In this document: piece after piece, positions 9,632-18,106 of the stretch
Layout: the number at the start of each line of letters is the position of its first letter
Numbering within the stretch: position 1 is the first letter of the stretch
Assembly: GCF_013374115.1 (NCBI RefSeq)
Contig: NZ_AP022673.1
Coordinates: 248,001-312,000, forward strand
Direction of reading: 5' to 3'
Origin: Sphingomonas sp. HMP9
Lineage (GTDB): Bacteria; Pseudomonadota; Alphaproteobacteria; Sphingomonadales; Sphingomonadaceae
Length of the DNA: 64,000 nucleotides
The notes under the pieces: generated by a model
What the model saw: only the letters and a program-made list of their open reading frames with translations
The model's database searches: none
What the model was told of the DNA's origin: nothing
Translations under genes and position numbers: made by a program

Positions 9632-10859
9632 AGCGCGCCATCCGGCGGTAGAGCGCCGCGCGGGTCAATCCGAGCTGCGCGGCGGCGCGGCTGACGTTGA
9701 AGGCGTGGCGTTCGAGCGCTGCGGTGATCAGCGTTTCCTCGTTGCGCGCGAGCGACAGATCGGGTGCGAGCGATTGCGGCTCGGCGGTGGCGGTAGAGAG
9801 CAGGAGGTCGCCGATCGCGTACGTCTCGCCAGTGCCGAGCAGCACCGTGCGTTCCATCGTCTGGCGCAGGCCGCGGACGTTGTCGGGCCAGCGATCTGCT
9901 GCGATCGCCTGCACGGCGTCTGCATCAAGGGGTCTGAGCGGCGTGCCGTGGCGGTAGGCGAACAGCGCGAGGAAGTGGCGTGCGAGCAGCACCGCATCGC
10001 CCGCGCGATCGGCGAGCGGCGGGAGGGCGATCTCGATCGTTCCGACCCGGTCGAGCAGGTCTTCGCCGATCGCCCCTCGAACGCCGGTGCGATCCAGGCG
10101 CGTGGTCGCGATGACACGAATGCCGTCGAGCGCAGATAGCAGAACGCCGCTCAGCGCACGAGGCAGTCGGTCGATGTGATCGATCACCAGCATCCCGCCC
10201 GCTGCCGCCGCGCTTCGCTCGGCGATGACGGCGGCGTCCGCAGCTTCGGCGTCCAACGTGACGAACGGACGCCCGGCATGCGGCGAGGCCTGATGAATCA
10301 GCCGAGCGATCAGCGTCTTGCCGGTGCCCGCAGCGCCGAGGATCAGGATCGGGGCTGCGGTAGGCGCGACCCGAGCGACCAGTCCGCGGGCGCGCGCGAT
10401 CCCGGCGCTCTCGCCGAGCAGGATCCCGTCGTGAACGGGCGGCGTCGCCGCGATCTCCAGTTTCGCGCGGCGCAATGCCAGTCCGCGCTCGACCGTGGTC
10501 AGCAGGCGTTCGTTGTTCCAGGGCTTGATCACGAAATCGGTCGCCCCGCTGCGCATTGCCCGGACCGCGACCGCGATCCCGCTATGCCCGGTGACGACGA
10601 TCACGACCGCGCGCGCGTCCGCCGCGATCAACCGGTCGAGCATCGCGAAGCCCTCCTCGCCGGTGGTCCGTCCTCGCGCGAAATTCAGGTCGAGCAGGAT
10701 GACGTCGATCGGTTCGCCCGCGAGCAGCACCCAGGCCGCCTCCGGGTTCGCCGCGGTCGAGACGCGCATGCCGTGCCGTTCGAGCAACAGCCGTGCGGCC
10801 TTGGCGATGTCGGGATCGTCGTCGATGACCAGGATATGCGATTCGGTTGACATGCCCAT
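9621..10859 (-). CDS. NtrC-like response regulator with degenerate AAA+ domain lacking the GAFTGA loop
   Basis: A 412-residue regulator with a receiver domain (about 8-125, phosphoacceptor Asp in VILLDLNF), a AAA+ domain and a C-terminal Fis-type helix-turn-helix (NVSRAAAQLGLTRAALYRRM). Walker A is GAAGTGKT (about 176). The sequence then passes almost directly from PFVTLDAEAA to the Walker B-like MLVIDHID: the roughly 40-residue block that normally carries the ELFGHEKGAFTGA loop is missing. Known NtrC proteins without this loop do not activate sigma-54 holoenzyme, so it probably acts with the housekeeping sigma factor or as a repressor. Start is ATG 10859 or ATG 10853; neither has a strong ribosome binding site. 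It is divergent from the exporter operon it probably controls. Confidence 0.88.
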   Translation of the reverse strand: MGMSTESHILVIDDDPDIAKAARLLLERHGMRVSTAANPEAAWVLLAGEPIDVILLDLNFARGRTTGEEGFAMLDRLIAADARAVVIVVTGHSGIAVAVRAMRSGATDFVIKPWNNERLLTTVERGLALRRAKLEIAATPPVHDGILLGESAGIARARGLVARVAPTAAPILILGAAGTGKTLIARLIHQASPHAGRPFVTLDAEAADAAVIAERSAAAAGGMLVIDHIDRLPRALSGVLLSALDGIRVIATTRLDRTGVRGAIGEDLLDRVGTIEIALPPLADRAGDAVLLARHFLALFAYRHGTPLRPLDADAVQAIAADRWPDNVRGLRQTMERTVLLGTGETYAIGDLLLSTATAEPQSLAPDLSLARNEETLITAALERHAFNVSRAAAQLGLTRAALYRRMARYGL

Positions 10860-10864
10860 GATAG

Positions 10865-10880
10865 TGTCCGGAAACGGACA
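10865..10880. promoter_or_regulatory. Perfect palindrome TGTCCG-N4-CGGACA, candidate operator
   Basis: A 6-bp perfect inverted repeat with a 4-bp centre (TGTCCGGAAACGGACA) lies five bases before the regulator start codon and about 100 bases before the divergent adaptor gene. A second TGTCCG half-site follows at 10897-10902. Fis-type DNA-binding domains of NtrC proteins bind dyads of this type. Autoregulation plus control of the exporter operon is inferred. Confidence 0.6.
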
Positions 10881-10979
10881 GTTGGTACAGTGGTGGTGTC
10901 CGCTGGGGCGTTTCCGCGTAGAAAGCTGATTAACAACAGCTGCTTAGGTTGTCTGCGGTGCGTCGCGTACACTGCTCGC

Positions 10980-12263
10980 ATGACGGAAACGACCCTTCCC
11001 GGAACGGGCGCCGCGATGGACCGGCGTATCGAGCGTCCGCATGCCAAGCGACGCCGGTGGATCGTGCGCGGTGCGCTTGCGCTTGCGGTGGTGGCTGCGG
11101 CGGTGCTGCTGTGGCTGCTGATGCCGGGCGCCAATGCACTGACCGTCGATGCCGTCGCGATCCGCACGGGCGACGTCGTACGCGCGCCATTCCGCGATTT
11201 CGTGCCGCTGCGGGCAGAGGTCGCGCCACTGCGTACCGTTTTCGTGACGGCGATCTCGGGCGGACAGGTCGCCGAACTCGCGGCGAGCGACGGCGCGATG
11301 GTCGACGCCGGTACGCCGCTCGCGCGTCTGTCCAACCCATCGCTCGAACTCGACGTTGCCAGCCGCTCCGCCGACATCGTCGGGCAGTTGAGCGCGATCA
11401 GCGGCCAGCGGTTGTCGGTGCAGAACACGCGGCAGGACGGCGCACGCGATCTGGCCGAGGCGCGCAATGCGCTGTCCAAGGCGCGGACCTTGCTCGCGCA
11501 GAAGCAGGTGCTGTTCGACCGGGGGATCATCACGCGCGCCGCGATCGATCCGGTGCGCGAGGATGTCGGATATCAGCAGGCGCGCGTCGGCGCGCTCGAC
11601 CGCGGGACCGCCGAGGCGGGGGCGACGCTTGCGGATCAGTCCTCCGGCATCGCCGCCACCGCACGGCAGTTGCGCGAGAGCCTGGCAATGGTCCGCGCGA
11701 GCCTGTCCGCACTGGTGCTGCGCGCGCCGGTCGCGGGACGGCTGACCGCCTTTACGCTCCAGCCCGGCCAGACGCTAAAGCCCGGCGATCCGGTCGGCCA
11801 GATCGACTCCGAAGGCCAGTGGAAGCTGACCGCCGACGTCGACCAATTCTACCTCGGGCGAGTCCGGACCGGGCTCACGGCGGCGGCGGACATCGACGGC
11901 CGCAGCTATCCGATGGCGATCATCAAGATCCTGCCGCAGGTGACCGAGGGCCGGTTTCGCGTCGAACTCGGTTTTCGTGGGGTCGTGCCGGCCGGCCTGA
12001 ACCGCGGCCAGACGCTCGACGTACGGCTCGTGCTCGGCGCGGACCGGCCTGCGGTGGTGGCGCCGTCGGGTGGCTGGCTCGATGCGGGCGGCACGACCGC
12101 GTTCGTGCTCGACGGGAACACAAAGGCCGTCAGGCGCGCGATCGTCACCGGCCGCCGCAATCCCGATCAGGTCGAGATCGTCTCCGGCCTCGCGCCCGGC
12201 GAGCGGATCGTGACCACTGCGCTCGGCACCTACACCCCCTTCCAGACCCTCCTCATCCGATAG
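10980..12263 (+). CDS. Periplasmic adaptor subunit (HlyD/MacA-like) of an ABC exporter
   Basis: About 427 residues, with a cytoplasmic basic N-terminus, one membrane helix (ALALAVVAAAVLLWLLMP) and a periplasmic part. The lipoyl-like half motifs ISGGQVAELAASDGAMVDAGTPLARL and VLRAPVAGRLTAFTLQPGQTLKPGDPVGQI bracket a helical hairpin (about 115-235), followed by a beta-barrel. This is the layout of membrane-fusion proteins that pair with MacB-type ABC transporters. The start could be ATG 10980 or ATG 11016; neither has a perfect ribosome binding site, and frames reaching further upstream run into the operator region. The ATPase gene follows after nine bases. Confidence 0.85.
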   Translation: MTETTLPGTGAAMDRRIERPHAKRRRWIVRGALALAVVAAAVLLWLLMPGANALTVDAVAIRTGDVVRAPFRDFVPLRAEVAPLRTVFVTAISGGQVAELAASDGAMVDAGTPLARLSNPSLELDVASRSADIVGQLSAISGQRLSVQNTRQDGARDLAEARNALSKARTLLAQKQVLFDRGIITRAAIDPVREDVGYQQARVGALDRGTAEAGATLADQSSGIAATARQLRESLAMVRASLSALVLRAPVAGRLTAFTLQPGQTLKPGDPVGQIDSEGQWKLTADVDQFYLGRVRTGLTAAADIDGRSYPMAIIKILPQVTEGRFRVELGFRGVVPAGLNRGQTLDVRLVLGADRPAVVAPSGGWLDAGGTTAFVLDGNTKAVRRAIVTGRRNPDQVEIVSGLAPGERIVTTALGTYTPFQTLLIR

Positions 12264-12272
12264 GAATCGATC

Positions 12273-12953
12273 ATGATCCACCTGCAGGACCTCAGCCGCA
12301 CCTATGCCTCGGACGAGATCGAGACGACCGCGCTCGGCGGCATCGACCTTCACGTCGAGGCGGGCGAATTCGTCGCGATCATGGGGCCGTCGGGGTGCGG
12401 CAAATCGACCTTGCTCAACATCATCGGCACGATCGACCGGCCGACCGACGGGCGGTATTTGTTCGAAGGCGCCGACATCGCGCGGGCACCCGAAGCCGAA
12501 CTCGCCAGACTGCGCCGCGACCGGCTGGGCTTCGTGTTCCAGAGCTTCAACCTGATCGACGAGCTGACGATCGCCGAGAACGTCGCGCTGGGGCTCGCCT
12601 ATCGCACCATGCCCGCGCGCGAGAAGAAGGAGCGCGTGGCGGCGGCGATGGACCGCGTCGGTATCGCCCACCGCCAGCGGCATCATCCGCACCAATTGTC
12701 GGGCGGCCAGCAACAGCGCGCGGCGATCGCGCGCGCGATCGTCGGCGAACCGCGGCTGATCCTCGCCGACGAACCGACCGGCAACCTGGATACCGAGAAC
12801 GGCGCGCAGGTGATGGACATCCTAGGCCAGTTGAACGCGGAGGGCGCGACGATCGTCATGGTCACGCACAGCCCGTCGCACGCCGATATCGCCAAGCGGA
12901 CGGTGCACATGCTCGACGGCCGCATCCTGTCGTCGGCGCGGAGGGCGGCATGA
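12273..12953 (+). CDS. ABC transporter ATP-binding protein (LolD/MacB type)
   Basis: A 226-residue ATPase with Walker A GPSGCGKST, the Q-loop in FVFQSFNLIDELT, signature LSGGQQQRAAIARAI, Walker B LILADEPTG and the switch His in VMVTHS. The short form with 'GNLDTENG' after Walker B is typical of the LolD/MacB/FtsE group that energises FtsX-fold permeases working by mechanotransmission and not by transport through the membrane. It lies between the adaptor and two FtsX-type permeases. Its stop codon overlaps the start of a 43-residue ORF. Confidence 0.95.
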   Translation: MIHLQDLSRTYASDEIETTALGGIDLHVEAGEFVAIMGPSGCGKSTLLNIIGTIDRPTDGRYLFEGADIARAPEAELARLRRDRLGFVFQSFNLIDELTIAENVALGLAYRTMPAREKKERVAAAMDRVGIAHRQRHHPHQLSGGQQQRAAIARAIVGEPRLILADEPTGNLDTENGAQVMDILGQLNAEGATIVMVTHSPSHADIAKRTVHMLDGRILSSARRAA

Positions 12954-13081
12954 TGCGCCGCTCTCTCCAGATGATCGTGCTGATGCTGCTCGTGGTGGTC
13001 CTCGTCCGCCATCTCGCCGCGACCAAGCCCGCGACCAAGACCGCGACCAAGCCCGCCCCCAAGCCCGCTAGCGACGCCTGA
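12950..13081 (+). CDS. 43-residue membrane micro-protein within the exporter operon
   Basis: The short ORF starts at an ATG that overlaps the ATPase stop (ATGA) and ends ten bases before the next permease start, so it fills the gap exactly. The peptide has one membrane helix (QMIVLMLLVVVLVRHLA) and then a Lys/Pro/Ala/Thr tail built of repeated 'TKPA'/'TKTA' units. Translational coupling on both sides and the clean membrane-plus-tail design argue for a real gene, though so short a frame can arise by chance. I recognise no family. By analogy with other transporter micro-proteins it might bind the permeases; this is inference. Confidence 0.5.
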   Translation: MMRRSLQMIVLMLLVVVLVRHLAATKPATKTATKPAPKPASDA

Positions 13082-13091
13082 AGGAACCGCC

Positions 13092-15509
13092 ATGACCGCG
13101 CTCACCAGTCTCTATCGCTCGCTTGCGCATCACCGGTTGTTCGCGCTGCTCAACATCGGCGGTCTTGCGCTGGGGATCGCGACGTTCCTTGTCCTGTTCC
13201 TCTTCGTCCGGTTCGAGACCGGGTATGACCGCGTGTTGCCGCTACAGGATCGGTTGTGGGTGCTGGAGGAGCGCTATGTGATGCCGGGCTATCCGGCCGA
13301 CACCAATCCGAACACGATGGGCAGCGAACTCAAGATCCTGCAGGCCGATTACCCGCAGCTGGTCGGTACGCGCTACATGAACACGGCGGCGACCGTGCAG
13401 CAGGGCGGGCAGGCGACCGCCGAGGATCTGGGCACGGTCGACCCGAACTTCTTCGACCTGATGCGATTTCCCGCGGTCGAGGGCGATCCTGCGGCGACGC
13501 TCGCGGACCCGAACGGTCTGGTCATCACGCAGCAGGCGGCACGGAAATATTTCGGGAGCCAGTCGGCGATCGGCCGGACGCTGCAGCTGTCGATCGACGG
13601 GACGAGCTATCCCTACCGGGTCGGTGCGGTGCTGTGCGACATGCCCGCCGACGTGACGTTCAAGAGCGAGATGTTCGCGCAATTGGCGCGCACGCGCTTC
13701 GGCAATGAATGGTGGGACCATTGGGGCAGCGCATCGCTGACCACGCTTCTGCGGTTCCCCGATGCCGCCGCCGCGCGCGCGTTCGAGACGCAGTTGCCCG
13801 AGTTCCTTGGCCGCCACGCCTATGCCGACGGCAATCTCAAGAAAGGCGAGTATTTCCAGTCGCTGCGGCCGCTGACCGCGATGCATCTGTACAGCCCGGG
13901 CGATCGCGCGATCGTCACGACACTGGGCGCGGTCGGGCTGCTGACGCTGCTGATCGCGATCGTGAACTACGTCAATCTGGCGACCGCGCGCGCAGGGCTG
14001 CGCGCGCGCGAAGTGGCGATGCGCAAGGTGCTGGGCGGCACGCGCCGGTCGCTGGTGCGACAATTCCTTGGCGAGGCGCTGGCGACCGTCGCGGTGGCGG
14101 CGCTGATCGGGCTCGCGCTTGCCGAGATCGCGCTGCCGTTCATCAACGCGCTGGGCGGAACGACGCTAGCGATCCGCTATGCCGGATGGGACGGCGTCGT
14201 CCTGCCGCTAGTGCTGCTGGTCCTGGGCATCGCTTTGGTCGCGGGGCTGTATCCCGCGTTCGTGCTGTCGGGCTTTCGCCCCGCCGCGGTGCTCGCCTCG
14301 ACGCGCGCGCCCGGCGGTGGACGCAGCGGCACCCGGCTGCGCAGTGCGCTGGTGGTTGTGCAGTTCGCGATCGCGATCGCGTTCGCCATCGCGACCGGCG
14401 TCATGCTCAGACAGACCGCGCATATCCGGGACGCCGATCTCGGTTTTCGTCGCGATGGTTTGCTGATCGTGCGATCGCTGATGACCGGCGGGATCGATTC
14501 CCCGCAGCGCGCGGCGATCCTGCGCAGCCTTGCGGGGGCGCCCGGCGTCAACGGCGTCACGGTCGCCAACAATGCGCCGGGCGACCAGAGCACGACCAAT
14601 TTCTCGGGGTACAGCCGCGCAGGCACGTCCGGCAGCAAGATATCGTTGATGGATGTCGGCACCGGCCGCGACTATTTCCGCGTGTACGGCGCGCGGCTCG
14701 TCGCGGGGCGTCTGTTCGACGCCGCGCACGCCGATGACCGGGGCCTGTTGACGGTCGCCGAACGCAAGCGGGCAGGGCCCAACTTGGTGGTCAACCGGAC
14801 GGCGGTGACCGCGCTCGGTTTCGCCTCGCCGACGGCGGCGCTGGGGCAGGCGATCAACGACGGCGAGCGGGACTCGACGATCATCGGCGTGGTCGACGAC
14901 CTCCGCTTCAGGAGCCCGCGCGATCCGGTCACGCCGGTCGCCTATACCTACAACACGGTCGACATCCTCTCTCCGTTCGCGGCGGTGCGCTACGCCGGTC
15001 GCGATGCGAAGGCGATGACCGCGGCGCTCGAGGCGGCGTGGAAGCGCGTCGTGCCGGGCGTCCCGTTCGACGCGCGCTCGGTCGAGGACAATCTGTACAA
15101 GCGGTATTACAAGGCGGACGCGCAACGCTCGCGGCTGTTCACGATCGGCGCGGTGCTGGCGGTGCTGATCGGCTGTATCGGGCTGTACGGTTTGGCGGCA
15201 TTCGACACCGCGCGGCGCGTCAAGGAGATCGGTATCCGCAAGACGCTCGGCGCGTCGACCGCGGAAGTGCTGCGGCTGCTGATCGGGCAGTTCCTGCGGC
15301 CCGTGATCCTCGCCAACCTCGTCGCGTGGCCGCTCGCCTATGTCGCGATGCAGCGCTGGCTCGGCGGGTTCGACGACCGGATCGCGCTGTCGCCGCTGTT
15401 CTTCGTCGGCGCCTCGCTCGCTGCGGTGCTGATCGCGAGCGCCACCGTCTTCGGCCAGGCGTGGCGTGTCGCCCGCGCAGAACCCGCCCGCGCGCTGCGC
15501 CACGAATAG
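13092..15509 (+). CDS. FtsX/MacB-type ABC permease, first of a tandem pair
   Basis: An 805-residue permease: an N-terminal membrane helix (LLNIGGLALGIATFLVLFLFV), a MacB-like periplasmic domain (about 40-250), an FtsX module (AIVNYVNLATARAGLRAREVAMRKVLGG), a second helix set with another periplasmic domain (about 450-650), and a C-terminal FtsX module (GLYGLAAFDTARRVKEIGIRKTLGAS). This duplicated form, about 800 residues, is typical of efflux or lipoprotein/peptide-export permeases that work with a LolD-like ATPase. A GGAA-type ribosome binding site precedes the ATG. It is strongly similar to the next gene, so the pair probably arose by duplication and may act as a heterodimer. Confidence 0.9.
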   Translation: MTALTSLYRSLAHHRLFALLNIGGLALGIATFLVLFLFVRFETGYDRVLPLQDRLWVLEERYVMPGYPADTNPNTMGSELKILQADYPQLVGTRYMNTAATVQQGGQATAEDLGTVDPNFFDLMRFPAVEGDPAATLADPNGLVITQQAARKYFGSQSAIGRTLQLSIDGTSYPYRVGAVLCDMPADVTFKSEMFAQLARTRFGNEWWDHWGSASLTTLLRFPDAAAARAFETQLPEFLGRHAYADGNLKKGEYFQSLRPLTAMHLYSPGDRAIVTTLGAVGLLTLLIAIVNYVNLATARAGLRAREVAMRKVLGGTRRSLVRQFLGEALATVAVAALIGLALAEIALPFINALGGTTLAIRYAGWDGVVLPLVLLVLGIALVAGLYPAFVLSGFRPAAVLASTRAPGGGRSGTRLRSALVVVQFAIAIAFAIATGVMLRQTAHIRDADLGFRRDGLLIVRSLMTGGIDSPQRAAILRSLAGAPGVNGVTVANNAPGDQSTTNFSGYSRAGTSGSKISLMDVGTGRDYFRVYGARLVAGRLFDAAHADDRGLLTVAERKRAGPNLVVNRTAVTALGFASPTAALGQAINDGERDSTIIGVVDDLRFRSPRDPVTPVAYTYNTVDILSPFAAVRYAGRDAKAMTAALEAAWKRVVPGVPFDARSVEDNLYKRYYKADAQRSRLFTIGAVLAVLIGCIGLYGLAAFDTARRVKEIGIRKTLGASTAEVLRLLIGQFLRPVILANLVAWPLAYVAMQRWLGGFDDRIALSPLFFVGASLAAVLIASATVFGQAWRVARAEPARALRHE

Positions 15510-15519
15510 GGGCCGATCA

Positions 15520-17925
15520 ATGTCCTCAGCCTTGCTGACGCTGTACCGCTCGCTCACCCGGCATCGGCTGTACGCTATCCTCAACATCGGTGGGCTCGCG
15601 CTCGGCATCGCCGTGTTCCTGGTGCTGATGTTGTTCGTCCGGTTCGAGACCAGCTACGACCGCGTGCTGCCGGGGTGGGAGCGGGTCTGGACGATCAATC
15701 GCACGATCCAGTTTCCTGGCAACCCCGAGGTGCAGATCCCGTCCTCGCCGACGCTCTCCGCTCAATTGACGGCGGCATTTCCCGATCTCGTCGCGGCGCG
15801 GATGACGCCCTACGACACCGCGACGGTGCTGACCGGGAACACGAGCACGACGCGCAAACTGGCCTTGGTCGACCGCGATTATTTCCGGGTCTTTCCGTTT
15901 CCCGTCGTAGAGGGCGATACCGCGAGCACGATCGCCCGCCCGGATGGGATCGTCGTCACCCGGAGCGTCGCGGAGACGTATTTCGGCAGGACAAGCGCGC
16001 TCGGACGCACGCTGACGGTGGCGATCGACGGGACGGCGCGCACCTACCGCGTCGGGGCGGTAATCGCCGACCTGCCGAAGAACCAGACTTACGCCAGTGC
16101 CCTTTTCGCGGCGATCCCGGCCGAACTTGCCGACGATTCCCAGTCTACCAGCAATGGTGTCGTGACGTTTCTGGCGCTTCCCGACGCTGCGACGGCGGAC
16201 AGGATCGGTGCGTTCATGCGGCGCCATCCCGATCCCGGGTTCAATTCCGAAGCGCGTCAATTCCTGAAGGAAGGCATCGTGCCGCTCGCTGGGCGCCATC
16301 TTACTGGCGATGGCGTCGGCACGGTCGTTGCCGTGCTGGGCGGCGTGGGGATCGTCGCGCTGTTGCTGGCGGTGGTCAATTACGTCAATCTCGCGACCGC
16401 GCGCGCAGGACTGAGGGCGCGGGAAATCGCGATGCGCAAGGTGGTCGGTGCGACCCGGCGGATGCTTATCGGGCAATTGCTCGGCGAAGCCCTGGCTGCG
16501 GTGACGCTGGCGGCGTTGATCGGGCTGGCGCTTGCCGAGATCGCGCTTCCCTTCGTCAACGCGATCGGTGGCACCGACTTGTCGATCGTTTATTGGGGGG
16601 CGGGGTGGATCCTGCCGCCGCTCGTTGCGACGACCATGCTCGTGACGCTGCTCGCAGGATTCTATCCGGCGTTCGTGATATCCCGGTTCCTGCCGGCGGG
16701 CGTGCTCGCCGCGGCGCGGACCCCCGGCGGCGACCGGGCGGGCGCACGGCTGCGCAAGGCACTGGTGGTGACCCAGTTCGGCATCGCCGTCGCGCTGATG
16801 ATCGGGACGGCGGTGCTGTTCGCCCAGACCCGGCATGTCCGGCAGGCGGATATAGGCTTCGGGCGCGACGGGCTGATCATGCTCAGCGGGTATGGCGACC
16901 CCGCGCTCGATCGGGCGCAACGAGCCCGGCTGGTCGACGCGATGCGCAATACCCGCGGGGTCGCAGGAATCACGACGAGCGGCGTCGTGCCCGGCGGCGG
17001 CACGTTCGCGATCGCCAAGATGCAGCGTGCCGGCACGACAGGCGAGCCGCCGATGATCGTCCAGGCGACGGTCGGCGAGCATTTCTTCGCAACCTACCGG
17101 GCGCGCCTGCTGGCGGGTCGCGCCTTCGAGCCGGATCGTTTTGCGCTCGACATCGGCAATGGCCGCACCGACGGCAAGGCCTTGGCGGGCAGGGTGGCGA
17201 ACATCATGCTCAACCGTACGGCCGCTCGGCGCCTTGGGTTCGACAGAGCCGACGAAGCGATCGGCCAGATCGTTTCGCTAGACGGTGCGACGGTGAGGAT
17301 CGTGGGTGTCATTGCCGATATGCGCTTCGGTACGCCGCGCGAGCCCGTCGAGGCGTTCGCCTATAGCTATCAACCGGGTGGTGGCTACCGCGCCATTCTC
17401 GTGATCCGTACCGCGGCCGATCCCGGACTCGTCCTGGAACGCCTCGAAACGACGTGGCGTCGCATCGCGCCAGCGGTTCCGCCGGCCGCCACGACGGTCG
17501 ACCAGACCCTGTACGAATCCTATTATCGCCAGGACGTCCAGCGATCGCGGTTGTTTACGGCCGGCGCGGTGCTTGCCGTCGCGATCGGGTGCCTCGGGCT
17601 CTATGGCCTAGCAGCGTTCGATACCATGCGACGCGTCAAGGAGATCGGCATCCGCAAGGTGCTGGGGGCTTCGACCAGCGACATCATGCGGCTGCTGCTG
17701 GTGCAGTTCCTCAGGCCGGTCCTCCTCGCAAACGTCATGGCATGGCCGATCGCGTGGTTCGCGATGTCGCACTGGCTGAGCGGATTCGACGACCGTATCG
17801 TCCTGTCGCCGGTCTATTTCGTCGGCGCCAGCACGCTCGCGCTGGTCATCGCTGCCGCGACGGTTGCCAGCCAGGCATGGCGCGTAGCACGGGCCGAACC
17901 CGCCCGCGCGCTGCGCCAGTTCTGA
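15520..17925 (+). CDS. FtsX/MacB-type ABC permease, second of a tandem pair
   Basis: An 801-residue paralogue of the preceding permease with the same order of helices, periplasmic domains and FtsX modules. Long stretches are nearly the same in both (for example VNYVNLATARAGLRAREIAMRKVVGATRR and GLYGLAAFDTMRRVKEIGIRKVLGAS), while the periplasmic domains are more different. I placed the start at ATG 15520, preceded by a GGGG stretch, because it aligns with the start of the paralogue (MSSALLTLYRSLTRHRLYAILNIGG against MTALTSLYRSLAHHRLFALLNIGG). It is the last gene of the operon. The substrate is not deducible. Confidence 0.9.
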   Translation: MSSALLTLYRSLTRHRLYAILNIGGLALGIAVFLVLMLFVRFETSYDRVLPGWERVWTINRTIQFPGNPEVQIPSSPTLSAQLTAAFPDLVAARMTPYDTATVLTGNTSTTRKLALVDRDYFRVFPFPVVEGDTASTIARPDGIVVTRSVAETYFGRTSALGRTLTVAIDGTARTYRVGAVIADLPKNQTYASALFAAIPAELADDSQSTSNGVVTFLALPDAATADRIGAFMRRHPDPGFNSEARQFLKEGIVPLAGRHLTGDGVGTVVAVLGGVGIVALLLAVVNYVNLATARAGLRAREIAMRKVVGATRRMLIGQLLGEALAAVTLAALIGLALAEIALPFVNAIGGTDLSIVYWGAGWILPPLVATTMLVTLLAGFYPAFVISRFLPAGVLAAARTPGGDRAGARLRKALVVTQFGIAVALMIGTAVLFAQTRHVRQADIGFGRDGLIMLSGYGDPALDRAQRARLVDAMRNTRGVAGITTSGVVPGGGTFAIAKMQRAGTTGEPPMIVQATVGEHFFATYRARLLAGRAFEPDRFALDIGNGRTDGKALAGRVANIMLNRTAARRLGFDRADEAIGQIVSLDGATVRIVGVIADMRFGTPREPVEAFAYSYQPGGGYRAILVIRTAADPGLVLERLETTWRRIAPAVPPAATTVDQTLYESYYRQDVQRSRLFTAGAVLAVAIGCLGLYGLAAFDTMRRVKEIGIRKVLGASTSDIMRLLLVQFLRPVLLANVMAWPIAWFAMSHWLSGFDDRIVLSPVYFVGASTLALVIAAATVASQAWRVARAEPARALRQF

Positions 17926-17979
17926 TACTGTGCTAAGGCCTGCTGCGCTAACCCGATGGATCCGCGTGGTTTTTGTAAT

Positions 17980-18054
17980 TGGCTGGGGCGGCAGGGTTCG
18001 AACCTGCGCATGGCGGCATCAAAAGCCGCTGCCTTACCACTTGGCGACGCCCCA
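17980..18054 (-). tRNA. tRNA-Gln (anticodon TTG)
   Basis: A 75-base cloverleaf read on the minus strand with acceptor stem TGGGGCG/CGCCCCA, D-loop AGTGGTAAGGC, anticodon loop CTTTTGA (anticodon TTG), T-arm GGTTCGAACC and an encoded CCA end. It lies between two protein genes on opposite strands. Confidence 0.95.
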
Positions 18055-18106
18055 ACAGAGGCGGCCTTATAGCGGGGCCGCGCCGCGTGAAAAGCCCTTG
18101 CGGACG

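Noticed and set aside
9621..10980. Sigma-54 promoter driven by the NtrC-like regulator
   Set aside because: No convincing GG-N10-GC element in the gap and the regulator lacks the GAFTGA loop.
10949..13081. Long alternative-frame reading frame across the adaptor and ATPase genes
   Set aside because: Its translation is Arg/Ala-rich shadow sequence of the real genes; only its last 43 codons, starting at 12950, form a plausible small protein.
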